Numbered from the stretch's first letter, positions 52,150 through 60,587 are shown. The stretch: DNA of 64,000 bases from Oribacterium sinus (GCF_014202695.1 NZ_JACHHH010000002.1:294290-358289), one strand, 5' to 3'. Program-made: numbers and translations. The notes: generated by a model from the sequence alone, not told the origin.

Positions 52150-53244
52150 ATGGCTTTATCATTTAGAGAGAAAAAAGACTGCGCCTACGACGCCATTTCC
52201 CTGGGAGAAATTATGCTTCGTTTAGATCCGGGAGAAGGACGGATTCGTACCGCAAGACAATTCAAGGTTTGGGAAGGTGGCGGAGAATACAATGTGGTAC
52301 GGGGACTTCGACGCTGTTTCTCTTTGAAAACTGCGGTAATTACGGCATTTGCCGCAAATGAAATCGGATACCTTGTGGAAGACTTTATTCTGCAGGGAGG
52401 CGTGGATACATCCTTTATTCATTGGGCAAAGACCGATGGAATCGGACGGAGCTGCCGAAATGGGCTCAACTTTACAGAGCGGGGCTTCGGAGTGAGAGGA
52501 GCCAAGGGCTGTTCCGACCGGGCAAATACCGCCATTTCCAAGCTGAAGAAGGAAGATATTGATCTGGATAGAATTTTCGGAGAGCTGGGGGTTCGTCTGC
52601 TCCATACCGGAGGAATATATGCTGCTCTCTCGGAACAGTCAGGAGAAACTATGCTGGCGGTGATGGAAGCGGCAAAGAAGCACGGCACGGTGATTTCCTA
52701 CGACTTAAATTACCGTCCTTCCATGTGGGATGCTATCGGCGGTGTAGAGAAGGCTCAGGAAGTGAACCGGGAAGCGGCCAAGTTTGTAGATATTATGATG
52801 GGAAATGAAGAGGATTTTACCGCCTGCCTTGGCCTTCATGTAGAGGGACAGAAGGACTTAAAGCATTTGGATCCTAAGGCCTATGGGAAAATGCAGGAAG
52901 AGCTGGTAAAGCTTTATCCCAACTTCAAAGTGGTGGCTACCAGCCTTCGTACCGTACATAGCGCTACGGTAAATGACTGGTCCGGCATTTGCTATGCAGA
53001 GGGTCAGGTGTATGAGGGAATGTCCTTTCCGAAGCTGGAAATCTTTGACCGTGTGGGTGGGGGAGACTCTTTTGCTTCAGGACTTCTGTACGGCTTAATG
53101 GAAAAGGGAGATCCTGCACTTGCCATTCAATATGCGGTTTGTCACGGTGCTCTTGCCATGACCACACCGGGAGATACCACCATGGCCAGAAAAGAAGAGG
53201 TGGAGGCACTGATGAAGGGCTCCGGCGCCAGAGTGCTTCGATAG
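52150..53244 (+). CDS. PfkB-family sugar kinase (2-keto-3-deoxygluconate kinase-like)
   Basis: 364 aa, ribokinase/PfkB fold, cytoplasmic. N-terminus DAISLGEIMLRLDPGEGRIR and GGGEYNVVRGLRRC (sugar site), and C-terminal catalytic motif DRVGGGDSFASG with the base Asp. Overall pattern (LNYRPSMWDAIGG, MMGNEEDFTACLGL) fits KdgK. It would phosphorylate 2-keto-3-deoxygluconate from uronate breakdown. No Entner-Doudoroff aldolase gene adjoins it. It is convergent with glmS, with a palindromic repeat between. Confidence 0.87.
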   Translation: MALSFREKKDCAYDAISLGEIMLRLDPGEGRIRTARQFKVWEGGGEYNVVRGLRRCFSLKTAVITAFAANEIGYLVEDFILQGGVDTSFIHWAKTDGIGRSCRNGLNFTERGFGVRGAKGCSDRANTAISKLKKEDIDLDRIFGELGVRLLHTGGIYAALSEQSGETMLAVMEAAKKHGTVISYDLNYRPSMWDAIGGVEKAQEVNREAAKFVDIMMGNEEDFTACLGLHVEGQKDLKHLDPKAYGKMQEELVKLYPNFKVVATSLRTVHSATVNDWSGICYAEGQVYEGMSFPKLEIFDRVGGGDSFASGLLYGLMEKGDPALAIQYAVCHGALAMTTPGDTTMARKEEVEALMKGSGARVLR

Positions 53245-53287
53245 GATAAGCCGGAGTTTGGCGTCTTAATTTAAGGGGAATAAAAAA

Positions 53288-53497
53288 GGAACTGCAATAC
53301 AATTAGAGTTTGGTGTAAATTTTTGCAGTATAGGTCTAAAATAGGGGCAATCTGAGCCCGCGGGTACTTGCGAAAAACGAATAGCATGAAGTTTTTCGCT
53401 TAGTATCCCCTGCTGGGCGAGGTTAGCGAGAGCGTGCCCCGACTTTAGACCTATACTGCAAAAACTAATTGACTCTTTTCTATTGTATTACAGCTCC
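53288..53497 (+). repeat. Structured palindromic repeat, copy E4
   Basis: Outer arms GGAACTGCAATACAAT and ATTGTATTACAGCTCC, inner arms TTGCAGTATAGGTCTAAA and TTTAGACCTATACTGCAA. Core: GAGCCCGCGGGTACTTGC, GCGAAAAAC/GTTTTTCGC, CTTAGTATCC, GGGCGAGGTTAGCGAGAGC. It fills the space between the convergent sugar kinase and glmS genes and ends 4 bases from the glmS stop codon, so a bidirectional terminator role is plausible. Confidence 0.88.
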
Positions 53498-53501
53498 ATT
53501 T

Positions 53502-55370
53502 TTATTCCACTGTCACGGACTTCGCCAAGTTCCTGGGCTTATCCGGATCGAAGCCCTTTAGAAGGCTGACCTGATAGGAAAGGAACTGGAGAGGAAGCAC
53601 CAAAAGGCTTCCGGCAAAGAGCGGATGAGTCTTTGGTACGATAAGATTATGGGCAAAGTCCTCTTCTTCGATAGCAATATCTTCCATCCTGATAGCAAAG
53701 CATTTGGCTCCACGACTTCGTACCTCATGGATATTGGAAATGCTCTTTCCCGCAAGTTCTTCCTGAGAAAGAAGACCGATAACCGGGCTGCCCTTTTCGA
53801 TTAAGCTGATGGTGCCGTGTTTTAATTCTCCACTACTATAGCTTTCGCAGTGTATATAGCTGATTTCCTTCAGCTTCAAAGCGCCCTCCATGGAGATGGC
53901 CCAGTCCAGCCCTCTTCCCAGGAAGAAAATATTGTCCGCATCCTTTAGTTCCTTTGCCATAGGAAGGATTTCCTGATCGAAGGAAAGACATTGCTGAATC
54001 TTTCCGGGAAGAAGGAAAAGCTCTTCTGTTAAGCTTCGAGTCTCTTCCTTGCTGATTTTTCCCTTTGCCTTAGCCAACAGCAGGGAGAAAATGTAGCCTG
54101 CCGCAAGCTGACAGCTGTAGGCCTTGGTGGTGGCTACCGCAATTTCCGGGCCTGCCTGGGTGTAAAAGACGAAGTCGGATTCTCTGGCAATGGCAGAGCC
54201 TTTCACATTTACGATGGAAAGGGTTTTCGCCCCTAGTTTCTTGGCTTCCTTTAGGGCAGCCAAGGTATCCGCAGTTTCTCCGGACTGGCTGATACTGATA
54301 ACCAGTTCGCCCTTTTCCAAAATAGGGTGGTTATAGCGGAATTCACTGGCCAGCTCCACCTGCACCGGAACTCTGGCAAGACTTTCGCAAACGGATTTTA
54401 AAACCCAGCCTGCGTGATAGGCGGAACCGCAGGCAATTACCCGGACTCTGGAAATCTCCTGAAAATCCTTTTCCGTCATGGAGAAGGCTTCATAGGAGAA
54501 TTTCGGATTTTCCGCATTTCCCGCAGGCTCTTCATTTTCCTGATTGCAGGCATAGAGCAGGGTATCCTTCACAACCTTGGGTTGCTCAAAGATTTCCTTT
54601 TCCATAAAATGCAGATATTCTCCCTTATGAATCTGTCTCTGACTAAGCTCTGCAATAGTGGAGGAACGTTTTACTTCCTCACCGTTTTTGTTATAAATAT
54701 GGATTTCCTTTTCGGAAAGGCTTAGAATCTCTCGATTTTCAACAGGATAGATTTCATTGGTATAATCCAAAAAGGCGGAAACATCGGAAGCCAGATAGAA
54801 GGCATTTTCCCCCTTTCCCACAATCAAAGGGCTGTCCTTACGCATGGCATAAAGGGTCTTTGCATCCTCCTGAAACATGATGGCAAAGGCATAAGAGCCC
54901 TTTAATTCCTTCTGTACGGAGAAGAGAGCCTTTAAAATATCCTTATCCTTCCGGTAATAGTATTCAATCAGGTTTACCGCTACCTCCGTATCCGTGTCGG
55001 AGTAGAAGCTATAGCCCTGTTCCTGCAAAAAAGTCTTAAGCTCTGCAAAATTTTCGATAATACCGTTATGCACCAGCACCACTTCCTTATGCATGGACAG
55101 GTGGGGGTGGGCATTTTTTTCACTGGCTTTACCGTGTGTGGCCCAACGGGTGTGGCCGATTCCCATGGAGTAGGGAAGTTGGCAGTCCTTAGAGGCTGAA
55201 ACCTTCTTTTTTAATTCTTCTAATTTTCCTACAGCCTTGACCATAGTGAAAGGCTGAGAGTACAAAGCGATTCCCGCAGAATCATAGCCTCTGTATTCCA
55301 GACGGGAAAGACCGGCCAGAAGAATATCCTTTGTATTCCCCTGCCCAACAAAACCAACAATACCGCACAT
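53502..55370 (-). CDS. glmS: Glutamine--fructose-6-phosphate aminotransferase GlmS
   Basis: 622 aa; makes glucosamine-6-phosphate from fructose-6-phosphate and glutamine, the entry into peptidoglycan precursors. N-terminal glutaminase domain starts MCGIVGFVG with the nucleophile Cys2 and has SRLEYRGYDSAGIA and HTRWATHG. Two SIS domains follow (ACGSAYHAGWVLKS, SQSGETADTLAALKEAKKLG, ELKHGTISLIEKG), ending in DPDKPRNLAKSVTVE as usual. All key parts are intact. It is regulated by the glmS ribozyme just upstream. Confidence 0.97.
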   Translation of the reverse strand: MCGIVGFVGQGNTKDILLAGLSRLEYRGYDSAGIALYSQPFTMVKAVGKLEELKKKVSASKDCQLPYSMGIGHTRWATHGKASEKNAHPHLSMHKEVVLVHNGIIENFAELKTFLQEQGYSFYSDTDTEVAVNLIEYYYRKDKDILKALFSVQKELKGSYAFAIMFQEDAKTLYAMRKDSPLIVGKGENAFYLASDVSAFLDYTNEIYPVENREILSLSEKEIHIYNKNGEEVKRSSTIAELSQRQIHKGEYLHFMEKEIFEQPKVVKDTLLYACNQENEEPAGNAENPKFSYEAFSMTEKDFQEISRVRVIACGSAYHAGWVLKSVCESLARVPVQVELASEFRYNHPILEKGELVISISQSGETADTLAALKEAKKLGAKTLSIVNVKGSAIARESDFVFYTQAGPEIAVATTKAYSCQLAAGYIFSLLLAKAKGKISKEETRSLTEELFLLPGKIQQCLSFDQEILPMAKELKDADNIFFLGRGLDWAISMEGALKLKEISYIHCESYSSGELKHGTISLIEKGSPVIGLLSQEELAGKSISNIHEVRSRGAKCFAIRMEDIAIEEEDFAHNLIVPKTHPLFAGSLLVLPLQFLSYQVSLLKGFDPDKPRNLAKSVTVE

Positions 55371-55394
55371 TGTAATTTCCTCCTATTTGATTGT

Positions 55395-55540
55395 TTTCGG
55401 TGCGGAGAAAGCTTTTGTTACGATTTTGATTTCGCTTTTTTTCTTTCCCTAACGATGCACTACTCCGAAACAGCATCCGCCGAATCTTTCGATTACTGTT
55501 TACCTCGTCGGCTTTCGGATTCCAAAAGCCCTGGCGCTAA
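55395..55540 (-). ncRNA. glmS ribozyme/riboswitch
   Basis: On the minus strand the sequence begins AAATTAGCGCCAGGGC (cleavage expected just 5' of the G in A|GCGCC, around 55537-55538), has a P2-like GGCTTTTGGAATCCGAAAGCC, then the invariant GACGAGG (55503-55509), further ATCGAAAGAT and GGCGGATGC hairpins and a T/A-rich end. Order and conserved blocks match the glmS self-cleaving ribozyme activated by glucosamine-6-phosphate. It lies in the 5' leader of glmS, about 130-170 bases from its start. Confidence 0.92.
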
Positions 55541-55653
55541 TTTTTCTTTTTCCTCAGAAAGAAAAATTTGTGCTATGATACCATGGTGAAAAAGAACTTG
55601 GGAATGCTTTTTCGAAAAACTTAAAGAAAAATTCTTTTTCCGGAGGAAAATCC

Positions 55654-55682
55654 TTGACATTACAAGGAAAATTCTTTAAAGT
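55654..55682 (+). promoter_or_regulatory. Sigma-A promoter of rplM-rpsI
   Basis: Perfect TTGACA (55654-55659), 17-base spacer, TAAAGT (55677-55682). Confidence 0.8.
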
Positions 55683-55689
55683 GATAAGG

Positions 55690-55797
55690 CTGTTATTACA
55701 GCGGAACAGAAGCAGGGCAAATGCCCGGGCTACATTAAATACTGAAATCAGTCCCTTGACTGGACCAGAGTAAGTAGCCTACACATAGGAGGTTGTT
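55690..55797 (+). promoter_or_regulatory. Structured leader of rplM (possible L13 r-protein leader)
   Basis: GGGCAAATGCCC hairpin (55715-55726), then GGCTAC (55728-55733) pairing with GTAGCC (55774-55779) around an inner CAGTC/GACTG hairpin (55749-55762). Firmicutes have an autoregulatory L13 leader at this place; I cannot confirm its consensus from memory. AGGAGG lies 6 bases before the start codon. Confidence 0.5.
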
Positions 55798-56226
55798 ATG
55801 AATTCATACGTAGCAAAGGCTTCTACTATTGAGAGAAAGTGGTTCGTAGTAGATGCAGAGGGGAAGACACTCGGACGTCTTGCATCAGAGATCGCAGCAG
55901 TACTTCGTGGAAAGAGAAAGCCCACATTTACTCCGTTCTTAGACTGTGGTGACTATGTTATCGTAGTAAACGCAGAGAAGATTACCGTTACCGGTAAGAA
56001 GCTGGAGCAGAAGCTGTATCGTACTCACTCTCGTTATGTTGGTTCCATGAAGGAAACTTCTTTGAGAGATATGAGAGCAAACAAGCCGGAGCAGGTTATT
56101 GAACTTGCCGTTAAGGGAATGCTTCCCAAGGGTCCTTTAGGTAGACAGATGTACAAGAAGCTTTTCGTGTATGCTGGTCCGGATCACAAGCACCAGGCTC
56201 AGCAGCCAGTTGCACTATCAATCTAA
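55798..56226 (+). CDS. rplM: 50S ribosomal protein L13
   Basis: 142 aa. [33 protein letters not shown] (in parts), [25 protein letters not shown] and [20 protein letters not shown] are standard L13. Start ATG with TAGGAGG. Cotranscribed with rpsI, 13 bases downstream. Confidence 0.98.
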   Translation: MNSYVAKASTIERKWFVVDAEGKTLGRLASEIAAVLRGKRKPTFTPFLDCGDYVIVVNAEKITVTGKKLEQKLYRTHSRYVGSMKETSLRDMRANKPEQVIELAVKGMLPKGPLGRQMYKKLFVYAGPDHKHQAQQPVALSI

Positions 56227-56239
56227 GGGAGGATAAAAA

Positions 56240-56632
56240 ATGGCTACAAACAGAAATTACGGCACAGGCAGAAGAAAAAGCTCTGTAGCAAGAGTATATA
56301 TTATGCCAGGAACAGGTAAGGTAACCGTAAATAAGCGTTCTATCGACGAGTATTTCGGATTAGAGACATTGAAGACTATCGTTCGTCAGCCACTTGTGGC
56401 AACTCAGAACGAAGGAAAGTTAGATGTTCTTGTAAATGTTAAGGGTGGCGGAACCACAGGTCAGGCCGGTGCAATTCGTCACGGTATCGCAAGAGCACTT
56501 TGCGAGATGGATAGCGATTTCCGTCCTATCTTAAAGAAGTCCGGTTTCTTAACCAGAGACTCTCGCATGAAGGAGAGAAAGAAGTACGGTCTCAAAGCAG
56601 CTCGTCGCGCACCGCAGTTCAGCAAGCGATAA
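56240..56632 (+). CDS. rpsI: 30S ribosomal protein S9
   Basis: 130 aa. [47 protein letters not shown] and the C-terminal [24 protein letters not shown] (in parts) are standard S9, including the terminal Lys-Arg that reaches the P-site. A terminator follows. Confidence 0.98.
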   Translation: MATNRNYGTGRRKSSVARVYIMPGTGKVTVNKRSIDEYFGLETLKTIVRQPLVATQNEGKLDVLVNVKGGGTTGQAGAIRHGIARALCEMDSDFRPILKKSGFLTRDSRMKERKKYGLKAARRAPQFSKR

Positions 56633-56651
56633 TCGAGATTTGGAAGAATCA

Positions 56652-56688
56652 AAAAACCCTGGAAAATCAATGGTTTCCGGGGTTTTTT
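56652..56688 (+). terminator. Terminator of rplM-rpsI
   Basis: AAAAAACCCTGGAAA pairs with TTTCCGGGGTTTTTT around an ATCAATGG loop; T6 at the end, symmetrical enough to work in both directions. Confidence 0.9.
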
Positions 56689-56740
56689 CATGCCTAAAAG
56701 TTCTGCTGTCACGTGTCATCATTTTAATGGACTTTAGCCA

Positions 56741-56779
56741 GTATCGGAGCTGACATTTGAAAAATGTTAGCTCTGATAC
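56741..56779. repeat. 18-bp near-perfect hairpin beside the IS element
   Basis: GTATCGGAGCTGACATTT (56741-56758), loop GAA, AAATGTTAGCTCTGATAC (56762-56779); two G-U pairs on the plus-strand RNA. It ends 8 bases before the left-end hairpin of the IS200-like element. No T tract on the plus strand; a T6 would follow on neither side in the right sense, so it is not a classical terminator. Confidence 0.75.
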
Positions 56780-56885
56780 AAAAAACCACCCGCTATGCGG
56801 GTGGGAAACACTTGTTATACAAAAATCACCTTTCCTAATACAATAAAGTTGTTCAAGCTATATTGCAGAAAAGGAAGGTGATTTT

Positions 56886-57341
56886 ATGGCGAAGAAAGAA
56901 TATGCATTAGCACATACGAAATGGATGTGTAAATATCATATTGTCTTCACACCGAAGTATATGCGAAAAATGATATATTATCAATATAAGTCAGATATTC
57001 GGGATATTATCAAGCAACTCTGCGCCTTTAAAGGAGTGGAGATTATAGAAGGGCATTTAATGCCGGACCATGTACACATTCTGCTTAGTATTCCACCTAA
57101 GATTAGCGTTTCTTCTTTTATGGGCTATTTAAAGGGAAAAAGTGCTTTGATGATATTTGATAAACACGCAAATCTTAAATACAAATTTGGGAACAGACAT
57201 TTCTGGGCCGAAGGCTATTATGTCAGTACAGTAGGTCTAAATGAAGCCACAATAAAAAAGTATATCCAAGATCAAGAAAAACACGATATAGCTTTGGATA
57301 AACTAAGTGTTAAAGAATATGAAGACCCTTTTAAGGGTTAA
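56886..57341 (+). CDS. tnpA: IS200-type Y1 HUH transposase TnpA
   Basis: 151 aa, full length for the family. HUH motif His62-Val-His64 (PDHVHILL) and catalytic Tyr126 (TIKKYIQDQ) are both present; FWAEGYYVSTVGLNE is the typical stretch between. It cuts single-stranded DNA at the hairpin ends ('peel-and-paste' transposition). SD AAGGAAGGTGAT is 5-6 bases upstream. The stop codon is within a small ACCCTT/AAGGGT hairpin. It looks active. Confidence 0.95.
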   Translation: MAKKEYALAHTKWMCKYHIVFTPKYMRKMIYYQYKSDIRDIIKQLCAFKGVEIIEGHLMPDHVHILLSIPPKISVSSFMGYLKGKSALMIFDKHANLKYKFGNRHFWAEGYYVSTVGLNEATIKKYIQDQEKHDIALDKLSVKEYEDPFKG

Positions 57342-57523
57342 AGTGCAGTAGTAACAATACCCCTTTATGGGGTAGCGACGAGTCAAACGCAATATGGCTT
57401 GAATGGAGCTGTGGGAAGGTGCAAAGCAAACTTCCCATGGCCCAAAATGAAAGCCAGCGCCTTTAGACGCTGGCCAGTAGCAGGGGCTTATAGCCCCGAG
57501 CAAACCACCCGTTTGACGGGTGG
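57325..57523 (+). ncRNA. Densely structured 3' region of the IS (candidate RNA)
   Basis: After tnpA there is a series of perfect hairpins: ACCCTT/AAGGGT (57325-57338), TACCCC/GGGGTA (57358-57374), TGGGAAG/CTTCCCA (57412-57437), GCCAGCG/CGCTGGC (57453-57474), GGGGCT/AGCCCC (57483-57497) and the right-end hairpin (57505-57523). No ORF lies here. In TnpB-bearing relatives the right end encodes a guide RNA; here there is no TnpB, so an RNA role is a hypothesis. Confidence 0.5.
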
Positions 57524-57606
57524 TAGTGATTGTCTTTTGTAGCTACGTACACCATCGGTCCGACTGATTTTAGATTTTGAAATTTCAGATCGGAGGAAAA
57601 GGAAAA

Positions 57607-57894
57607 ATGTATTATGATGCAAAAGAGTGCGGAAAAAGAATCAAAGAGCAGATCAAAGTTATGGGGTACACGCAGGAAGCGTTCGCCGAGAGTGTGAATA
57701 TAAGTATTCAACATCTAAGGAACATTCTTGGGGGACACAGGAACTGTCCTCATGAACTATTAGTAGAAATTGCTTGTGTATTGGATATCAGTACGGACTA
57801 TTTATTAACGGGAAAAGAGAGAGCGCGAATTGATGTGAGAAATCGATTGTTGTCTGTAATAGGAGATCTTTCTCAGATTGCAAAAAGGATATAA
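57607..57894 (+). CDS. XRE-family helix-turn-helix regulator
   Basis: 95 aa. A Cro/CI-type HTH covers residues ~8-65 (CGKRIKEQIKVMGYTQEAFAESVNISIQHLRNILGG in parts), followed by ISTDYLLTGKE, a common ending of this domain. The frame opens at 57577; GGAGG at 57592-57596 selects ATG 57607. It may bind the repeated AATGTTCCGAAATGT boxes found right after it. It sits at the start of the accessory island. Confidence 0.85.
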   Translation: MYYDAKECGKRIKEQIKVMGYTQEAFAESVNISIQHLRNILGGHRNCPHELLVEIACVLDISTDYLLTGKERARIDVRNRLLSVIGDLSQIAKRI

Positions 57895-57922
57895 AACATA
57901 AGTCATTCTTTACGGAAAAAAT

Positions 57923-58064
57923 AATGTTCCGAAATGTCTCGCAATGTTATTAGGATGGAAAAATAGGCATTTAGGGCTTTTTTGAGGAGACAGTGTATAA
58001 TAAGCATTGAAATTCGCAATGTTCCGAAATGTCTTCGCAATGTTATTGCAATGTTCCGAAATGT
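57923..58064. promoter_or_regulatory. Three operator-like direct repeats before the AlbA_2 gene
   Basis: AATGTTCCGAAATGT occurs at 57923-57937, 58018-58032 and 58050-58064. The first two are followed by CTCGCAATGTTATT-type sequence. Identical 15-mers within 140 bases in an intergenic region between a regulator and its neighbour suggest binding sites, possibly of the XRE protein just upstream. Confidence 0.65.
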
Positions 58065-58102
58065 TTGGTATGTTTTATAAAAAGAATCTTGGAGGCGCTT
58101 GG

Positions 58103-59500
58103 ATGAAAATAAAAGAATTATATCCGGATGTAATTGCGGAAGATACAGAGTATGAATATAAAGCCACGTTAAATCCTGATAAACCCATTAAATGGGCTAA
58201 AACTATCGTGGGATATGCAAATGGCAATGGTGGAACCATGTTTGTCGGAGTCTCTGATAGTGGGGAGGCTTTTGGTATTGATTTGGATGAAATTGATAAA
58301 ACAAAATTATTGATAGCAAAAATTAATGATAGGCATATTTTCCCACATGCAAAAATTCGCTATATGATGAGGAGTGTTGATGCAGATGCAGAGAAATTTG
58401 TTTTAGCTGTCAATGTTATTCAAGCTGATTCTGTTGTGAGATACAAAGAAGGAGATTTTAACGAAACTGTATATATAAAAGGGGATGGAAATTCAACCCC
58501 GGCTTCACCGGAAGATATTATTTCATTATCCAAAAGAAAATTTGGGGTTGATAATGAAACAAGTGAAATACTTTATGCTGAAAATCAATGGAGAGAGTAT
58601 CTTGACTTGTGCAGGGAATACAGAGAAGAGTCATCCATACCTACTATTAAGGATTTGCAAAATGAAGAAATCGTTTCTAAGGAAGGGTATGCAAAATCTG
58701 GTTTTCTTATGTTTAGTGATGACTATGATGGTGATGACTCGTTAATTTGCTGTCGGCTTTGGAAGGGAAAAGATAAAACAGGCATAGTGCTGGATAGTGG
58801 AAGATATAAAGGTTCCTTAGCTAAAGTTTTTAAAAATGCATTGAACTTTATAGAGAGGAATACACGAACCGGATGGCGAAAAACGGAGTCAGGTGGTCGT
58901 GACGAGGTTCGTGCCTATCCCAAAGAAGCCATTAGAGAGGCATTAGTGAATGCGATTGCACATCGAGATTATTCCATTGCCGGCACACAGATTGATGTTG
59001 ACATCTATATTGACCGGATTGATATTGTGTCCCCGGGGTCATGGCTATTGCCAAAGAGCTATGATCGATATCCGATAGGCTTTATTCCTTCTATCCGGAG
59101 AAATTCGATTATAGCAGCATGTTTGGATATGGCAAATTTGATGGAACGTGGTGGAACAGGATTTCAAACAATGGTTGAAAGTTATAAAGGCAGTGCAGAG
59201 CATTTGCAACCTGGAGTTTTGATCTATCCTGGGTTCCTTGATCTGCGGTTATTTGATCTTATATACGAAGATAGTGCGATGTTGGTGGTACAAGACGAGT
59301 TATCTGATAGACAAAAGGTTTTGGAGATTCTAAGAACAGAAGGATCAAAGCATGTGAAGGAGCTTCAGATAGTTACAAGTTATAAAAGCAGGAGCCAATT
59401 TTTGTCTGAAGTTATAAATCCTCTGATAGAAGAAGGTGTTATTTATAGGGATGGCAATGCAAAGTCTCCAAAGTCTCTAATAAAGTTGAAAAACAAATGA
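58103..59500 (+). CDS. AlbA_2 / divergent ATPase regulator (COG2865 type)
   Basis: 465 aa. The N-terminal Schlafen-like AlbA_2 domain is EYEYKATLN ... WAKTIVGYANGNGGTMFVGVSDSGEAFGID. The C-terminal part has YPKEAIREALVNAIAHRDYS and DRIDIVSPGSWL, the HATPase-like pattern of COG2865, then a winged-helix-like end. The frame opens at 58007, running through the operator repeats; GGAGG at 58091-58095 fixes ATG 58103. Such proteins are common on mobile islands; some act in defence or as regulators, with no agreed function. Lower GC than the flagellar genes, suggesting transfer. Confidence 0.82.
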   Translation: MKIKELYPDVIAEDTEYEYKATLNPDKPIKWAKTIVGYANGNGGTMFVGVSDSGEAFGIDLDEIDKTKLLIAKINDRHIFPHAKIRYMMRSVDADAEKFVLAVNVIQADSVVRYKEGDFNETVYIKGDGNSTPASPEDIISLSKRKFGVDNETSEILYAENQWREYLDLCREYREESSIPTIKDLQNEEIVSKEGYAKSGFLMFSDDYDGDDSLICCRLWKGKDKTGIVLDSGRYKGSLAKVFKNALNFIERNTRTGWRKTESGGRDEVRAYPKEAIREALVNAIAHRDYSIAGTQIDVDIYIDRIDIVSPGSWLLPKSYDRYPIGFIPSIRRNSIIAACLDMANLMERGGTGFQTMVESYKGSAEHLQPGVLIYPGFLDLRLFDLIYEDSAMLVVQDELSDRQKVLEILRTEGSKHVKELQIVTSYKSRSQFLSEVINPLIEEGVIYRDGNAKSPKSLIKLKNK

Positions 59501-59882
59501 TGATTTTATAGGTGCGGGAACGATTGCTCTTACAGTAATGTGGGAGTGATTGTTTTTTGTTTGCATAAAAATATTGAAAATCCTCTTCAAATTGAAGATG
59601 CAAGCTCTTCAATCTGGTAATCGTTAATATCTGATAATTCCCATAAACTGATACACGCAAGGACAAAAGTCCTTTAGCAGCTCATTGAAAACTGAATATC
59701 ATTCACTCGGTACATTACTTCTTGTGGGAGCCTGCAATACGCGATGATGTCCATCGGGACGGTAGCGGATACATATTGTAGAAATGGTCAAGGATGTCAG
59801 TATGCAGCTGGCGTTGTGGATGAGAGATCTCGCCCGCAATGCTTTATCCATAACAGATGTTTATGGGATTGGAGGAAACATG
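59501..59882. other. Island intergenic region without a gene
   Basis: 380 bases. A weak hairpin with T6 at about 59519-59558 may end the preceding gene. I see no antitoxin ORF with a convincing start before mazF and no other feature. Confidence 0.5.
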
Positions 59883-60224
59883 ATGAGAGAGGGCTGGATC
59901 TATCGCAGAGGAGATATTTATCTTGCGAATCTTGGAAAGCCGTCAGGTTCACAGCAGGGAGGTGTTCGCCCTGTTGTGGTTCTGCAAAATGATGTCGGTA
60001 ATTTCTATGCACCGACAATCACCATCGTTCCTCTCACATCGAAGTTTGAAAAGAAAATAAAACAGCCGACTCATTACCCGTTGCGGTCGACAAAAGGGTT
60101 ATTACGACCTTCGATGGTATTGGGAGAACAGGTGGGGACATACGATAAAAGTTGTATTCTTCGCTATCTCGGAAAGGTTAGCCGTGGACAGATGCGCGGA
60201 ATTGATGCGGTTGTAAAAGTTTAG
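59883..60224 (+). CDS. MazF/PemK-family toxin (endoribonuclease), no antitoxin seen
   Basis: 113 aa. MazF-type fold: RRGDIYLANLGKPSGSQQGGVRPVVVLQND, TITIVPLTSK and LRPSMVLGEQVGTYDKSCI (in parts). Predicted sequence-specific mRNA cleavage. The frame opens at 59784; GGAGG at 59871-59875 selects ATG 59883 (or 59880). Antitoxin genes normally lie just upstream, but none is visible; it may be a solitary copy left by decay of the element, consistent with the integrase remnant nearby. Confidence 0.85.
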   Translation: MREGWIYRRGDIYLANLGKPSGSQQGGVRPVVVLQNDVGNFYAPTITIVPLTSKFEKKIKQPTHYPLRSTKGLLRPSMVLGEQVGTYDKSCILRYLGKVSRGQMRGIDAVVKV

Positions 60225-60293
60225 TTGGGTTATTACCTGGATGAGTCAAAATGTAAAAACACAAGAAGAGATTAAGAAAGGGTGTGATGAATA

Positions 60294-60479
60294 TTGGATA
60301 AATTGTATTCTCGAAAAGAAGCTGCACAGGTACTCGGAATCAGTCTTTCAAAGCTGGATCGAGCAAAAGCAGCAGGTTTGATTTCATATATTCAATATGT
60401 TGAAAACGGTTCAATCTTATTTTCAGATGCTGCACTTCGTGAGTTTGTAGTAAGAAATACAAAAAAGCATTGCCATTAA
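60294..60479 (+). CDS. Excisionase-like helix-turn-helix protein
   Basis: 61 aa. SRKEAAQVLGISLSKLDRAKAAGLI and SDAALREFVV form the MerR-like/HTH_17 DNA-binding domain of excisionases. The start is TTG at 60294 with AAAGGGTG upstream. It precedes an integrase fragment, the usual xis-int order of Tn916-like elements. Confidence 0.75.
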   Translation: MDKLYSRKEAAQVLGISLSKLDRAKAAGLISYIQYVENGSILFSDAALREFVVRNTKKHCH

Positions 60480-60587
60480 AGCCACGGTATACTGCGAGAA
60501 AACAGAGATAGTGATGAATGTCAACATCGTGTTACTTTCTGATAGCTTTTGATAAAAAAGAGTATCAGAAAAAGAAGGATGCTACAA

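Larger units (their letters stand above)
56787..57523 (+). mobile_element. IS200-like insertion sequence (IS200/IS605 family)
   Basis: Left-end hairpin CCACCCGC-TAT-GCGGGTGG (56787-56805), transposase gene (56886-57341), right-end hairpin CCACCCGT-TTG-ACGGGTGG (57505-57523). The two subterminal 8-bp hairpins of related sequence, the lack of terminal inverted repeats and the single HUH transposase are characteristic. Exact cleavage sites lie a little outside these hairpins and cannot be fixed without an empty site. It carries no tnpB. Confidence 0.88.

Noticed and set aside
59744..59992. Possible antitoxin ORF before mazF
   Set aside because: It overlaps mazF in another frame, lacks a good ribosome-binding site and shows no antitoxin-like fold.
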